64,000 bases of DNA from the NCBI GenBank assembly GCA_002477945.1, contig DLLF01000018.1:16409-80408 (forward strand). The letters are read 5' to 3'. The position numbers and the translations under genes are program-made. Shown one piece after another: positions 50,912 to 60,809 of this stretch (the first letter of the stretch is position 1; every line of letters starts with the position of its first letter). The notes under the pieces were generated by a model that made no database searches, was not told where the DNA came from, and saw nothing but the letters and a program-made list of their open reading frames with translations. Source of the DNA: Bacteroidales bacterium UBA7569 (GTDB taxonomy: Bacteria > Bacteroidota > Bacteroidia > Bacteroidales > Paludibacteraceae).

Positions 50912-52357
50912 TCAGAGTTTGCGCAATGTCGCCAGGAGGAAGTGGTAGAACTTCTCCACACTTGCGATATTGACCTTCTCATCGGGAGAGTGCGGGTGCA
51001 TGATGGTCGGTCCGAAAGAGATCATGTCCATACCCAGATAGTTGCGTCCAATGATGCCGCACTCCAGCCCCGCATGAATGGTAATGACCCTCGGTTCTTC
51101 GCCAAACTCTTCATGATAGGTTTTCTGCATAAGGCGCAATATATGTGAATCCACGTTGGGTTTCCATCCCGGGTAACTCCCTGAGAACTCGACTTTTGCG
51201 CCTGCCAGAGCGAAGCAACTATCGATCATTTCCTGCAATTCCTCCTTCCTGCTCTCCACCGAACTACGGGTAAGGCATTGAATGGTGACCGTATTATTTT
51301 CAGTGGTTATCATCGCCAGATTGTTGGATGTTTCAACCACATCGGGCATTTCGGGAATCATACGGAACACACCATCCGGACAAGCGATGACAGAATGGAT
51401 AAGACTATCCTGTATCTCGTCGGGGATAAGGGATGCGGGCAAACCGGTCGGTTGAGCAGAGAAATGAATATTGTCCTCCACTCCATCATATTCGCGGATG
51501 AACAAATCCTCGTAGTCGGCAACCAATTGCAGGAGGTCGTCAACATTTTCTTCTGGAACCGTAAGAACCGCCTCAGCCTCACGCGGAATAGCGTTTCGCA
51601 GGCTTCCGCCAGTGACAGAAGCCAAGCGTGCTTCGTTGTTTGCCACCGCATCTTTGAGGAAGCGGAACATCAATTTGTTGGCATTGGCACGTTGCAAGTT
51701 GATATCGCAACCCGAATGTCCGCCTTTGAGTCCCGTGAGACTGACACGCAGAGCCACATCACCCTGCGGGATATCAGCAGGAAAATACCGGAACGAAATC
51801 GTACTATCCACCCCACCGGCACAACCGATATAGAGTTCGCCCTCGGATTCACTATCCAGATTGAGCAGTGTTTTGCCATTAAGCCAACCGCCTTTGAGCG
51901 CAAAAGCCCCATACATACCCGTTTCCTCGTCAACCGTGACAAGAACTTCCAACGGAGGATGAACGGCATCTTTATCCGTCAAGACAGCCAAAGCCGCTGC
52001 AACCCCTATGCCATTGTCGGCACCCAAAGTAGTACCCTGTGCCGTAACCCACTCGCCGTCCACGTAAGCATGGACAGGATCTTTTTCGAAATCGAATACT
52101 ACATCGCCATTCTTTTGCGGCACCATATCCATGTGACCTTGCAGAATAACACCCGGATGGTCTTCCAAACCTTTTGAAGCAGGTTTGCGGATAAGGACAT
52201 TGCCTATCTCATCCTGCAGGGTTTCCAATCCAAGAGATTTTCCGTATTTCACGAGGAAAGCCCCAATGGCTTCTTTTTTCCCCGAGGGGCGGGGTATTTG
52301 CGTTATGCTTTTGAAATTTGTCCACACTCCGTGAGGAGTCAATTCTTCGATATTCAT
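50912..52357 (-). CDS. pepD: Aminoacyl-histidine dipeptidase (PepD, M20C)
   Basis: 481 residues. Metal ligands fit the family: His75 and Asp77 (GHMDMVP), the bridging Asp114 (GADNG) and Glu144/145 in VDEETG. The lid domain lies at about 200-380. The enzyme hydrolyses Xaa-His and other dipeptides in the cytoplasm, here probably serving amino-acid use. It begins 17 bp after ansA and shares its promoter. Confidence 0.95.
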   Translation of the reverse strand: MNIEELTPHGVWTNFKSITQIPRPSGKKEAIGAFLVKYGKSLGLETLQDEIGNVLIRKPASKGLEDHPGVILQGHMDMVPQKNGDVVFDFEKDPVHAYVDGEWVTAQGTTLGADNGIGVAAALAVLTDKDAVHPPLEVLVTVDEETGMYGAFALKGGWLNGKTLLNLDSESEGELYIGCAGGVDSTISFRYFPADIPQGDVALRVSLTGLKGGHSGCDINLQRANANKLMFRFLKDAVANNEARLASVTGGSLRNAIPREAEAVLTVPEENVDDLLQLVADYEDLFIREYDGVEDNIHFSAQPTGLPASLIPDEIQDSLIHSVIACPDGVFRMIPEMPDVVETSNNLAMITTENNTVTIQCLTRSSVESRKEELQEMIDSCFALAGAKVEFSGSYPGWKPNVDSHILRLMQKTYHEEFGEEPRVITIHAGLECGIIGRNYLGMDMISFGPTIMHPHSPDEKVNIASVEKFYHFLLATLRKL

Positions 52358-52374
52358 AGCAGTATATATTTATG

Positions 52375-53427
52375 TTAATTTTCGTTTATTGTCATTTCCC
52401 CGCACAGACTGATCCGCAACAGTTGCTTCACTTTTTCGGAATCAGATCCGTGTTCACCCAAGAGATACATCAGTTTTGTCAGCAATGCTTCGGTGGTGAT
52501 GTCGTGTCCGCTCAAGACACCCGCTTCCATGAGATTGAGACTTGTTTCATATCGTCCCATCTCCACGGAACCTGCACTACACTGCGTTTTATTAACAATG
52601 ATCAGTCCTCTTGCAGTGGCGTTTCTGAGAGCCTCCGTGAACCATACCTCACTCGGTGCATTGCCGGCACCAAAGGTTTCGAGTACCACCGCACGCAAAT
52701 CGGGTATGTTCAATGTTGCTTCCACCACCTGTTTGGAAATGCCAGGGAAAATTTTGAGGATAGCCACCCGCTCGTCGAATTTCGTGCGCAGTTTGAGCGG
52801 TCGTGAAAAAACGGGGTAATGCACGAGGTGTGTATTATAGCGTATATGAACTCCCGCGATGGCGAGAGGTTCGTAGTTATAGGATTTGAAGGCGGAGAAG
52901 TACTCGGCATTTTTCTTCGTTGTGCGGTTTCCGCGATAGAGACGGTCGCCAAAGAAGATAGAGACTTCCGGCACCAACGCCCGTCCGTCTTCATTCTGCG
53001 CCACAGCAATCTCTATGGCGGTAAGGAGATTCTCGCGTGCATCGCTCCGTATAAGTCCCATAGGCAACTGAGCCCCCGTGAAGACCACAGGTTTGCCAAG
53101 ATTTTCCAACATAAAACTGAGGGCAGAAGCCGAATATGCCATGGTATCGGTTCCATGAAGAATCACGAAGCCGTCGTAGACTGCGTAGTTTTCGTAAACA
53201 AGAGAGGCCAATTTGCTCCACGTATGGGGGGTTATGTTGGAGGAATCCACCAAAGGATTGAAGGAAGATATGTCCACCTGTATATCGTCTTGAAACAATT
53301 CCGGCATATACCGTCTCACTTCTTCCATGCCTGTCGGGCGCAAGGCTCCCGTGACAGGATCCTGGGTCATGGTAATGGTCCCTCCCGTCAGAATCAACAG
53401 CACTGATTTTCTTTTGATATTCATCAC
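52375..53427 (-). CDS. ansA: Type I L-asparaginase
   Basis: 350 residues. Both threonine sites are intact: TGGTIT (from residue 14) and HGTDTMAYSAS (91-101), with Thr93, Asp94 and the Ser/Thr around them forming the second half. No signal peptide is present, which fits the cytoplasmic type I enzyme that converts asparagine to aspartate and ammonia. The start may be either Met1 or Met2 (53427 or 53424). It has a clear promoter and leads the pepD gene, so peptide and amino-acid use are co-regulated. Confidence 0.95.
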   Translation of the reverse strand: MMNIKRKSVLLILTGGTITMTQDPVTGALRPTGMEEVRRYMPELFQDDIQVDISSFNPLVDSSNITPHTWSKLASLVYENYAVYDGFVILHGTDTMAYSASALSFMLENLGKPVVFTGAQLPMGLIRSDARENLLTAIEIAVAQNEDGRALVPEVSIFFGDRLYRGNRTTKKNAEYFSAFKSYNYEPLAIAGVHIRYNTHLVHYPVFSRPLKLRTKFDERVAILKIFPGISKQVVEATLNIPDLRAVVLETFGAGNAPSEVWFTEALRNATARGLIIVNKTQCSAGSVEMGRYETSLNLMEAGVLSGHDITTEALLTKLMYLLGEHGSDSEKVKQLLRISLCGEMTINEN

Positions 53428-53460
53428 ATTCCTCCCATTTAACCGTTACGTTATCGTTTG

Positions 53461-53491
53461 CAAAGATAACATAAGTTTTTTGACTTTGCAA
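53461..53491 (-). promoter_or_regulatory. Promoter of ansA-pepD
   Basis: Minus-strand TATCTTTG (53461-53468) and TTG (53489-53491), 20 nt apart. Confidence 0.82.
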
Positions 53492-53533
53492 GCGTCTTGT
53501 TTTTGTTCCCTGCAAGGGATGCGGTGATAAGGT

Positions 53534-53563
53534 TTGCCATCCGACAAAAATATGTTACCTTTG
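53534..53563 (+). promoter_or_regulatory. Promoter of clpP-clpX
   Basis: TTG (53534-53536) and TACCTTTG (53556-53563), 19 nt apart. No CIRCE-like operator was seen. Confidence 0.82.
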
Positions 53564-53591
53564 CAGCCGTAACAGAACGAAAAAGAACACA

Positions 53592-54266
53592 ATGAATGAC
53601 TTTTTGAAATTCTCGGCCCGGCATCTTGGTATGAACTCGATGCACGTGGAGAAAGCAATGAACGCCTCCATGGAAGCCTCTTATATTTCGCCTTCCATTT
53701 TGGAAGAACGCCAATTAAACGTTACGCAGATGGACGTATTTTCGCGTCTTATGATGGATCGTATTATCTTTTTGGGAACAGAGATAAATGATTACACCGC
53801 CAGCGTGATACAAGCCCAGTTGCTTTATCTTGACAATGTGGATCAGGACAAGGATATTTCCATCTACTTGAATTCTCCCGGTGGTGTTGTGTATGCCGGT
53901 TTGGGTATTTATGACACCATGCAGTTTGTAAACGCCAAAGTGAGTACGATCTGTACCGGTATGGCCGCTTCGATGGGTGCGATTCTGCTTGTAGCCGGCG
54001 AAAAAGGCAAACGTGCCGCTCTCCCTCACTCCCGCGTGATGATTCATCAGCCTCTTGGCGGCATTCAGGGACAAGCCTCTGACATAGAAATCACGGCACG
54101 TGAAATTCTCAAACTGAAGGATGAGTTGTACCACATCATCTCCGAACACTCAGGACAAAGCATGGAAAGAATCATCGCAGATGCCGACAGAGACTATTGG
54201 ATGACGGCAGACGAGGCTTTGCAATATGGTATGATAGACACCGTTTACAGAAAAAAACAAGCATAA
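53592..54266 (+). CDS. clpP: ATP-dependent Clp protease proteolytic subunit
   Basis: 224 residues. The catalytic triad is Ser127 (GMAASMGA), His152 ([10 protein letters not shown]) and Asp201 (ADRDYWM). The N-terminal ~30 residues ([18 protein letters not shown]...) are longer than in E. coli and are typical of Bacteroidales. ClpP tetradecamers degrade proteins unfolded by ClpX, whose gene is 7 bp downstream. Confidence 0.98.
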   Translation: MNDFLKFSARHLGMNSMHVEKAMNASMEASYISPSILEERQLNVTQMDVFSRLMMDRIIFLGTEINDYTASVIQAQLLYLDNVDQDKDISIYLNSPGGVVYAGLGIYDTMQFVNAKVSTICTGMAASMGAILLVAGEKGKRAALPHSRVMIHQPLGGIQGQASDIEITAREILKLKDELYHIISEHSGQSMERIIADADRDYWMTADEALQYGMIDTVYRKKQA

Positions 54267-54273
54267 TAGAGAC

Positions 54274-55536
54274 GTGGCTAAACAACAAACAACACATAAT
54301 GTCTGCGCTCTCTGCGGGCGTACTCTTCCTGCCTCGGAACTGGTGAAAGGTCAAAACGGCTGGGTTGTGTGCAAGGAATGCATCCGTCAAGTGGAAGATC
54401 TTCACGCCATCGTATCGCAACTGCGACCTGCGGAGTCAGCAAGCGGGACAGAGACGAAAGACGACGGGATGAAGAATGTTCCGAAACCGCATGAGATAAA
54501 AGCGTTTTTGGATCAGTACGTTATCGGTCAGGACGCTGCCAAAAAGAGTCTTTCAGTTGCCGTTTACAACCATTACAAACGTCTTACACAACCTCAGAGC
54601 AACGACGGAATAGATATAGAAAAGTCGAACATTGTAATGGTGGGTTCAACCGGAACGGGAAAGACACTGTTAGCAAAAACCATAGCACGGCTGCTGACCG
54701 TACCTTTTACGATAGTGGATGCAACCGTGCTTACTGAAGCAGGATATGTAGGGGAAGACATTGAGTCGATACTCACACGATTGCTACAAGAAGCCGACTT
54801 TGACGTGAAGAAAGCGGAACGGGGCATCGTCTTCATAGACGAAATAGACAAGATCGCACGGAAGTCGGACAACCCGAGTATCACACGCGACGTAAGCGGA
54901 GAGGGTGTACAACAAGGACTGCTCAAACTATTGGAAGGCTCAGTGGTTAATGTACCGCCAAAAGGCGGAAGGAAACATCCGGATCAAGAATATATTGCCG
55001 TAAACACCCAGAATATTCTTTTCATCTGCGGCGGTGCTTTTGACGGAATAGAGCAAAGAATAGCCCAACGGTTGAACCGACACGTAATAGGATTTGAGGC
55101 ATCAAGACAAAAACAGCGTATTGACCAGAACGATTTGCTGAAATACATTGCACCGCAAGACTTGAAAGCATTTGGTCTGATTCCTGAGATAATTGGCCGT
55201 TTGCCCATACTCACCCATCTGGAGCCCTTAGACCGAGAGGCTCTGCGACGCATATTGACCGAACCCAAGAATGCCATTACGAAGCAATATATCAAGTTGA
55301 TGTTGATGGACGGTGTGCAATTGGAATTTGCGGAAGAGGCACTGGATTATATAGTGGATAAGGCTGTGGAATATCGTTTAGGTGCCAGGGGATTGCGATC
55401 GCTCACAGAGACCGTGATGACAGACTTGATGTATGACCTTCCATCAAGTGATTTGAAGAAGTTTACCGTCACCAAAGAGTATGCGCAAAAAAAGATTGAA
55501 GCCGCTGATATGCTACGCTTGGAGCAATCGTTGTAA
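54274..55536 (+). CDS. clpX: ATP-dependent Clp protease ATP-binding subunit ClpX
   Basis: 420 residues starting at a GTG codon 7 bp after clpP. The N-terminal zinc-binding domain has CALC (11-14) and CKEC (33-36). The AAA+ module has Walker A GSTGTGKT, Walker [10 protein letters not shown] and the sensor region [11 protein letters not shown]. ClpX recognises tagged substrates and feeds them to ClpP. The ClpP-docking loop (IGF after RLNRHV) is present. A terminator follows. Confidence 0.98.
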   Translation: MAKQQTTHNVCALCGRTLPASELVKGQNGWVVCKECIRQVEDLHAIVSQLRPAESASGTETKDDGMKNVPKPHEIKAFLDQYVIGQDAAKKSLSVAVYNHYKRLTQPQSNDGIDIEKSNIVMVGSTGTGKTLLAKTIARLLTVPFTIVDATVLTEAGYVGEDIESILTRLLQEADFDVKKAERGIVFIDEIDKIARKSDNPSITRDVSGEGVQQGLLKLLEGSVVNVPPKGGRKHPDQEYIAVNTQNILFICGGAFDGIEQRIAQRLNRHVIGFEASRQKQRIDQNDLLKYIAPQDLKAFGLIPEIIGRLPILTHLEPLDREALRRILTEPKNAITKQYIKLMLMDGVQLEFAEEALDYIVDKAVEYRLGARGLRSLTETVMTDLMYDLPSSDLKKFTVTKEYAQKKIEAADMLRLEQSL

Positions 55537-55552
55537 AGCAACGACCTGTTCA

Positions 55553-55584
55553 AAAAGAGAGATGAAGAGCAGTTTCTCTCTTTT
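55553..55584 (+). terminator. Terminator of clpX
   Basis: Perfect 10-bp arms AAAAGAGAGA/TCTCTCTTTT with a 12-nt loop, ending in TTTT. Confidence 0.75.
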
Positions 55585-55696
55585 CTGACTCTCAGCAAAA
55601 GCAAAGAATTTACAATATCTATCTATTCTGCCGCTGTCTTCAGAAGAGAAGCAGCAGAATTGTTTTACAAACCCATTCGCAGTCTCACAGATTAAC

Positions 55697-55740
55697 AAGA
55701 AGTCGATGAGGGGTCGTTGAGGTCGGCTTGAGGGGGCGTA
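55697..55740 (+). repeat. 11-bp-unit array, copy 7 (4 units, 44 bp)
   Basis: Units: AAGAAGTCGAT, GAGGGGTCGTT, GAGGTCGGCTT, GAGGGGGCGTA. The first is degenerate. Confidence 0.82.
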
Positions 55741-55960
55741 TCGTTCCTGTCTTGAGTTCTATGTCTTTGAGACGGGAATCCATAAAAAGAGTGCAACCGC
55801 CAAAAGAGTCTCTGCCATACTCATATACTTCCGCTGAGTATTACAAAACGAAAGTATATGAAAAAAGGAACCCATGTATTTCAATTGCTTTCGCCAGTTT
55901 TCCATATATTTTCATCATAGCGTGATATACATTCCAACTCTAAAAAGTCCTGTACACATA

Positions 55961-56002
55961 CAAATAAAAGCGAGGACGAAGAATCATTCTCGCTTTTATT
56001 TG
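55961..56002 (-). terminator. Terminator of tRNA-Pro (GGG)
   Basis: Perfect 14-bp arms (55961-55974, 55989-56002) starting immediately after the mature tRNA 3' end. Confidence 0.75.
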
Positions 56003-56076
56003 TCGGGATGACAGGATTTGAACCTGCGACCACACGCCCCCCAGACGCGTACTCTACCGGGCTGAGCTACATCCCG
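56003..56076 (-). tRNA. tRNA-Pro (GGG anticodon)
   Basis: 74 nt. Acceptor CGGGATG/CATCCCG, anticodon loop CTGGGGG, T-arm GGTTCAAATCC. Discriminator A; CCA not encoded. Confidence 0.95.
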
Positions 56077-56116
56077 CAACAAACAACCAAAACTCCTTTC
56101 TTTCCGAAAGGGACTG

Positions 56117-56147
56117 CAAAGATACGGCTATTTTTCTATACTTGCAA
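56117..56147 (-). promoter_or_regulatory. Promoter of tRNA-Pro, overlapping the MATE gene end
   Basis: Minus-strand TATCTTTG (56117-56124) and TTG (56145-56147), 20 nt apart. The -33 element lies inside the last codons of the MATE gene on the same strand. Confidence 0.8.
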
Positions 56148-57528
56148 CACTGAGGCACATTTTCCTGTACTTTTTGTTAAACCGCGTATGGAACAGCACG
56201 GCTGCAAACGTCAATCCCACAATAAATCCCACCCAGATACCGGCAGCCCCCATATCCAACGGGAACGCGCACACCAGTCCGACACTCAGCCCCACAATGA
56301 TATACGACACAAAGGCAATCACCATCGGCACTTTCACATCGGTGATACCGCGCAACATAGCCGCCCCGACTGCCTGCAATCCGTCAGAATACTGGTACAA
56401 ACCCGCAAATATCAGCAGTTGCGACGCGATAGCAATCACCTCTGCATCCTCCGTAAACAGCAGCGGGATATAATGGCGCAGACCAATCATCAGTGCCGCT
56501 GCAAAGGTGTTTATCAGCACCACCAGATGAATACTGGCATTACTTGCCATGCGCACTGCCGGCAGGTCGCCTTTGCCCAACTGATGCGAAACGCGTATCG
56601 TGGTACCCGCACCGATACCCAGTGCCAGCATAAACGTGAGGTTGGACACCTGCGTAGCAATCTGATGCGCCGCAATTGCCTCTTTGCTAATCCACCCGAC
56701 CACCACTACCGCAAGAGTGAAAGTCACCGTCTCAAAGAATGTCTGACCGCCTATCGGGAACCCGATTCGGGCGATATGGCATACCTCGCGCCACGACGAC
56801 AGACGGCGTGAGAACATCTGCAGGTACCCGCGCCAGTTACGGTGCAATGCTATGACGGCAAACATACATATCGGCATCCCTACGCGCGAAACCAATGTGG
56901 CAATACCCGCACCGGTGGCACCCATCGCGGGCGCACCCCAATGACCATAGATGAACACCCAGTTCAGCAGCACATTCAGCGCATTCATGGTCAGCACGAT
57001 AATCATTGCCACCACCGTATTGCCCAAGCCCTCGAGGAACTGCTTTTGCAGGCAGAACAACAGGTACGGCAACAGCGAGATGACTATCAATATATAGTAC
57101 GGGCGTGCCACTTCCACCACCTCCGTATCTTGCCCGAAATGACCGAGCAGCGGAATGCACACAGCCAAAAGCAGAGTGGTAATCACACCGATTATCAGTG
57201 TGAAATACAATCCGTTTTGCAGCAGCGAGGCTATCTTTCTGCGTATGATGTCGCCCTTTTCGGGGTATTTCGACATCTCGCCGTCCTGCACACCAATCAA
57301 TGGTGTCAAGCCCATCAGTGCACCCGACGCAAACACCATAACGGTGAAGAACAGCGCATTCGAAAAACTCACCGCCGCCAAGTCAACCGTGGCATAATGT
57401 CCCACCATCATCGTGTCAAACAACCCCACCAATGCTCCGCCTATCTGCGTGAGCATCACGGGAATCGCAACCTTCAGATTACGCTTGTAGTAAGGAAGAT
57501 ACTCCTTCAGTTTCTTGATTAACAGCAT
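56128..57528 (-). CDS. MATE-family multidrug/cation exporter
   Basis: 466 residues with about twelve membrane helices in two halves. Family marks are GLFDTMMVGHYATVDLAAVSF in helix 1-2 and the second-half repeat QTFFETVTFTLAVVVVGWIS; VPMVIAFVSYIIVG lies late. Such proteins export drugs or metabolites in exchange for H+ or Na+. The substrate cannot be told. The DNA of this gene and the next two is visibly richer in G/C, with more CGC and GGC codons, than the genes left of it. Confidence 0.93.
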   Translation of the reverse strand: MLLIKKLKEYLPYYKRNLKVAIPVMLTQIGGALVGLFDTMMVGHYATVDLAAVSFSNALFFTVMVFASGALMGLTPLIGVQDGEMSKYPEKGDIIRRKIASLLQNGLYFTLIIGVITTLLLAVCIPLLGHFGQDTEVVEVARPYYILIVISLLPYLLFCLQKQFLEGLGNTVVAMIIVLTMNALNVLLNWVFIYGHWGAPAMGATGAGIATLVSRVGMPICMFAVIALHRNWRGYLQMFSRRLSSWREVCHIARIGFPIGGQTFFETVTFTLAVVVVGWISKEAIAAHQIATQVSNLTFMLALGIGAGTTIRVSHQLGKGDLPAVRMASNASIHLVVLINTFAAALMIGLRHYIPLLFTEDAEVIAIASQLLIFAGLYQYSDGLQAVGAAMLRGITDVKVPMVIAFVSYIIVGLSVGLVCAFPLDMGAAGIWVGFIVGLTFAAVLFHTRFNKKYRKMCLSVASIEK

Positions 57529-57800
57529 ACATCATCATTGTACAACTATTGACGACCACTATTCGTGCAGGTCAGTTTCGCACAATGCCAATATACACGT
57601 CTCTATAGGTAAGAGGAACTATCTCTTTTCCGAACCTGTATGCTTTCGGACGCTTTTGAGGCTCAACTCTTGTGTTAGAGGAAGTCGGCACCGAGGTTTT
57701 GCTTTACAAATTCTATGCCAACAGGCTCTTCTCTTTTCAGTCCAATATATTCAAGGGATGTCAGCCATATTGAGCAAACATAGTATCCTTTGCAGAAAGA

Positions 57801-58484
57801 CTACGGGCGGCAGGTGATGTGGAAACACGCCTGCTGCCATTCGTATTTCACGTATATCCGTCCCGCACGTTGCTCGTTGAGCAATACCTGCCCGAGAACC
57901 AATTTGAGGTTGTCGGGCGTCATATAGTCGCGCGTGGCGGTTACCTTGTCAAAATGGGTGTAGGTGATGTCGAAAGTCGTACCATAGCAGTGGCAGGAAG
58001 TGGTAACAGAGTTGATATTGCCGCTCTTTTGCAGTTGGCGCACGTCCTCTTGCGTACGCAGGACACTGCTCACGCGAAAGCGGTAGTGCGGCAAACCGTT
58101 GCGCTGCAAGATGTCGGCAAAACCTGCCCCGATAGCGTCTAATTCACGGGCGGCAGAGGGAACAAGATAAGGAATGGAATGGGTAAGCGAGTCAATGATA
58201 TAATTGTCTCCGGTACGCACTTGCTGCAATTGCCGGCGCATACGCTGCGCCTCAGCGCGGTCACGCGGCGGAGCAGACAAACCGAGTGCCCGTGCGGCTT
58301 TCAATTGCCGTGGCTGGTTGTCGTTGAACTTTGCCTTGTAACTGAATGTCCGCCCCGGATACGCCACCAGGTTATCTTCCACAATGGTTTCCTGCCCTCC
58401 CCTGCCGCCGCAGGCACAAAACGCAACAAGAGCCGCCCATACAGCGGCTCTTATCATATATCGTATTGCCCTCAATGCACTCAA
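57801..58484 (-). CDS. DUF5715 lipoprotein, peptidase M15-like
   Basis: 227 residues. A hydrophobic N-terminus ends in a lipobox-like VAFCAC, so lipid attachment at Cys23 or Cys25 is likely. The C-terminal half (~110-227) fits DUF5715, which resembles M15 D-Ala-D-Ala peptidases: RFRVSSVLRTQEDVRQLQ corresponds to the substrate strand, CHCYGTTFDI to the SxHxxGxAxDI zinc motif, and QACFHI to the terminal HxH-type ligand. The His and Asp ligands are present, so a murein peptidase role is plausible but not shown. It follows cysS after one base. Confidence 0.7.
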   Translation of the reverse strand: MSALRAIRYMIRAAVWAALVAFCACGGRGGQETIVEDNLVAYPGRTFSYKAKFNDNQPRQLKAARALGLSAPPRDRAEAQRMRRQLQQVRTGDNYIIDSLTHSIPYLVPSAARELDAIGAGFADILQRNGLPHYRFRVSSVLRTQEDVRQLQKSGNINSVTTSCHCYGTTFDITYTHFDKVTATRDYMTPDNLKLVLGQVLLNEQRAGRIYVKYEWQQACFHITCRP

Positions 58485-58485
58485 T

Positions 58486-59949
58486 TTATATGCTCCATTC
58501 GAAGCCGTCCTTGGTGTCTTTGATGCTGAAACCCAGGTCGGTCAGGGCGTTGCGTATCTTGTCGCTGGTAGCCCAGTCTTTCTGTTTTTTGGCGTCTAAA
58601 CGGATACCCAGCAGCAGGTCAATAGCCCCATGGTAGGCAGTCATTGTGCGGTTGTCTGCACCACTCTCCTCAAAGCGCAGACCGAGTATATCCACTGCAA
58701 ACGTCTGCCATACCGATTGCAACTCTTTCAGGTCTGCCTCGCTGATCGTTCCCTTGCCGTCATAGACCGTATTGATAGCGCGGGCGGAATCGAACAGGTG
58801 CGAGATGACGATAGGCGAGTTCAGGTCGTCGTCCATCGCTTCCGTGCAACGCTCGCGCAGTCCGGCGGTCTCTACCGTGCTGTTCTCCGATGCCGTCAGT
58901 TTCATCAGGCGCGTGTACGCCTCCTGCAGGCGGGCAAAGCCTTTCTCTGCTGCCTCTAATGCCTCGCTCGAGAAATCCACCGTCGAACGGTAGTGCGCCA
59001 TCAGAATAAAGAAACGAATGGTCATCGGCGAGAAAGGTTGGCTCAAAAGCGGGTGATCCCCCTTGAAGAACTGCTCGAGGGTGATGAAGTTGTTGTAACT
59101 CTTGCCCATCTTCTTGCCCGCGATGGTAATCATATTGTTGTGCATCCAGTAGCGGACGCTCTCATGCCCGAGTGCGGCACACGACTGCGCTATCTCCGCC
59201 TCGTGGTGGGGGAACATCAAGTCCATTCCGCCACCGTGGATATCAAATTCCTCGCCGAGGTATTTCGTTCCCATTGCGGAGCACTCCATATGCCAACCGG
59301 GGAAACCCTCGCTCCATGGGCTGGGCCAGTGCATAATATGCTCGGGGGCGGCTTTCTTCCAGAGGGCGAAGTCGTAACTGTGTTTCTTCTCCTGCTGCCC
59401 GTCCAGTTCGCGGGTCTCTGTCTTGATGTCCTCGAGGTTGCGCCCCGACAGTTTGCCGTAGGGGAAATCGTGCGCATACTTCTCCACATCCATATAGACG
59501 CTCCCATTCACCACGTAGGCATAGCCGTGATCGAGTATCTTCTTGATGAACTCAATCTGCTCAATGATATGTCCGCTGGCGTGCGGTTCGATAGAGGGCG
59601 GCAACACGTTCAGCAGTTCCATATCGTGGTGATAGCGATTGGTATAGTATTGCGCCACCTCCATCGGTTCCAACTGCTCCAAACGGGCTTTCTTGGCTAT
59701 CTTGTCCTCGCCCTCGTCGGCATCGTGTTCCAGGTGTCCCACATCCGTGATATTGCGCACATAGCGCACTTTGTAACCGAGATAATGCAGGTAGCGGAAC
59801 AGCAGGTCAAACGTAATCGCAGGACGTGCATGCCCGAGGTGGGCGTCGCCATAGACGGTCGGTCCGCACACATACATTCCCACGCGCCCTTCGTGCAAGG
59901 GGTGGAAATACTCTTTCTGACGAGTCAGAGTGTTATAAATCTGAAGCAT
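58486..59949 (-). CDS. cysS: Cysteinyl-tRNA synthetase
   Basis: 487 residues, class I synthetase. The zinc ligand Cys28 sits in YVCGPTVYG, followed by the HIGH-type motif HLGH (37-40). The KMSKS loop reads KMGKS. Additional zinc ligands are near ECSAMG and [16 protein letters not shown]. The C-terminal helical anticodon domain (~390-487) is complete. It charges tRNA-Cys. Confidence 0.97.
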   Translation of the reverse strand: MLQIYNTLTRQKEYFHPLHEGRVGMYVCGPTVYGDAHLGHARPAITFDLLFRYLHYLGYKVRYVRNITDVGHLEHDADEGEDKIAKKARLEQLEPMEVAQYYTNRYHHDMELLNVLPPSIEPHASGHIIEQIEFIKKILDHGYAYVVNGSVYMDVEKYAHDFPYGKLSGRNLEDIKTETRELDGQQEKKHSYDFALWKKAAPEHIMHWPSPWSEGFPGWHMECSAMGTKYLGEEFDIHGGGMDLMFPHHEAEIAQSCAALGHESVRYWMHNNMITIAGKKMGKSYNNFITLEQFFKGDHPLLSQPFSPMTIRFFILMAHYRSTVDFSSEALEAAEKGFARLQEAYTRLMKLTASENSTVETAGLRERCTEAMDDDLNSPIVISHLFDSARAINTVYDGKGTISEADLKELQSVWQTFAVDILGLRFEESGADNRTMTAYHGAIDLLLGIRLDAKKQKDWATSDKIRNALTDLGFSIKDTKDGFEWSI

Positions 59950-60034
59950 TTCTTTTCTTTTTACAATTATATTTTCTTCCTATTACAATCGGGACAAAGT
60001 GCCGCTACCATCATATCGGAACAAAGTTCTGCGA

Positions 60035-60805
60035 TCAATTCATTCCGCGTGACTTCTTGATATGTTCGTAGGCTTCGTTGACTGCCCGGAACTTCTCCGT
60101 TGCTTTTTTCTTTACATCTTCCCCTGCAGAAGCCACTTTGTCGGGGTGATACTTCATAGCCATTCTCCGATACGCCTTTTTCACTTCCTCGTCGGTAACA
60201 GACGCAGTGATTTCAAGTGCCTGATATGCCCAATCGGGATCTTTTGCTTTTCCATACAGCGCAAGCAACGAACGATAGTCGGCATCACTCAACCCCAAGG
60301 CTGCGGATATCTGTGCGATAAGCCGCTGCTCCGCAATGGCATAATCGCCATCGGCGAAAGCCAAGTCAAGGAGGAAGTGAAGAATCTCCAAGCGCGTTGA
60401 ATAGTTGACATTTTGGCGTATCTGGTTTGCGACTGCCATACAATCGATATCCTGTTCCAGCAGAGTCTTCAGCACCTGCAATGCCCCCAAAGCCTCCTCT
60501 TCCCCATAGTTCTGAAGCAGGTATTTCTTTACTACATTCAGTTCGGATTTTTTGACGATGCCATCGGCTTTGAGGACACATGCCACCAAAATGAGAATGC
60601 TGACCCGTATGTCACCAGGTGTAGCACGGCGATAGGATGCGCGTTGTGTTCCTGAGGTTGCATCCGCATCATCTCCGGCAGGAAGTGCCGAAGACAATCC
60701 ACCGGAAAGCAGAGCCACAACCGACCCCACGATCATTCCGATAGGTCCGCCCAAAGCATATCCCAACCCACCGAGAAACAACCATCTGAAAAAGACGCTC
60801 CCCAT
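60035..60805 (-). CDS. TerB-like/DnaJ-domain membrane protein (DjlA-like)
   Basis: 256 residues. A hydrophobic Gly-rich N-terminal segment (about 8-38; FLGGLGYALGGPIGMIVGSV) anchors it. A TerB-like helical domain (~65-180; DGIVKKSELNVVKKYL, FADGDYAIAEQRLI) carries acidic metal-binding-like positions. A C-terminal J-domain (~190-256) has the HPD motif in MKYHPDKVA. This order matches DjlA, a membrane J-protein that stimulates DnaK. It lies 4 bp after nagB on the same strand, so it is co-transcribed, with no obvious functional link. Confidence 0.88.
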   Translation of the reverse strand: MGSVFFRWLFLGGLGYALGGPIGMIVGSVVALLSGGLSSALPAGDDADATSGTQRASYRRATPGDIRVSILILVACVLKADGIVKKSELNVVKKYLLQNYGEEEALGALQVLKTLLEQDIDCMAVANQIRQNVNYSTRLEILHFLLDLAFADGDYAIAEQRLIAQISAALGLSDADYRSLLALYGKAKDPDWAYQALEITASVTDEEVKKAYRRMAMKYHPDKVASAGEDVKKKATEKFRAVNEAYEHIKKSRGMN

Positions 60806-60809
60806 TCTG

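Larger units (their letters stand above)
55537..56002. other. 466-bp region between clpX and tRNA-Pro
   Basis: It contains the clpX terminator, 11-bp array 7, and a 14-bp inverted repeat abutting the tRNA. Between 55741 and 55960 nothing recognisable is present. Confidence 0.65.

Noticed and set aside
58993..60060. 355-codon open frame on the plus strand
   Set aside because: Antisense to cysS and running into the TerB-DnaJ gene; no recognisable domain.
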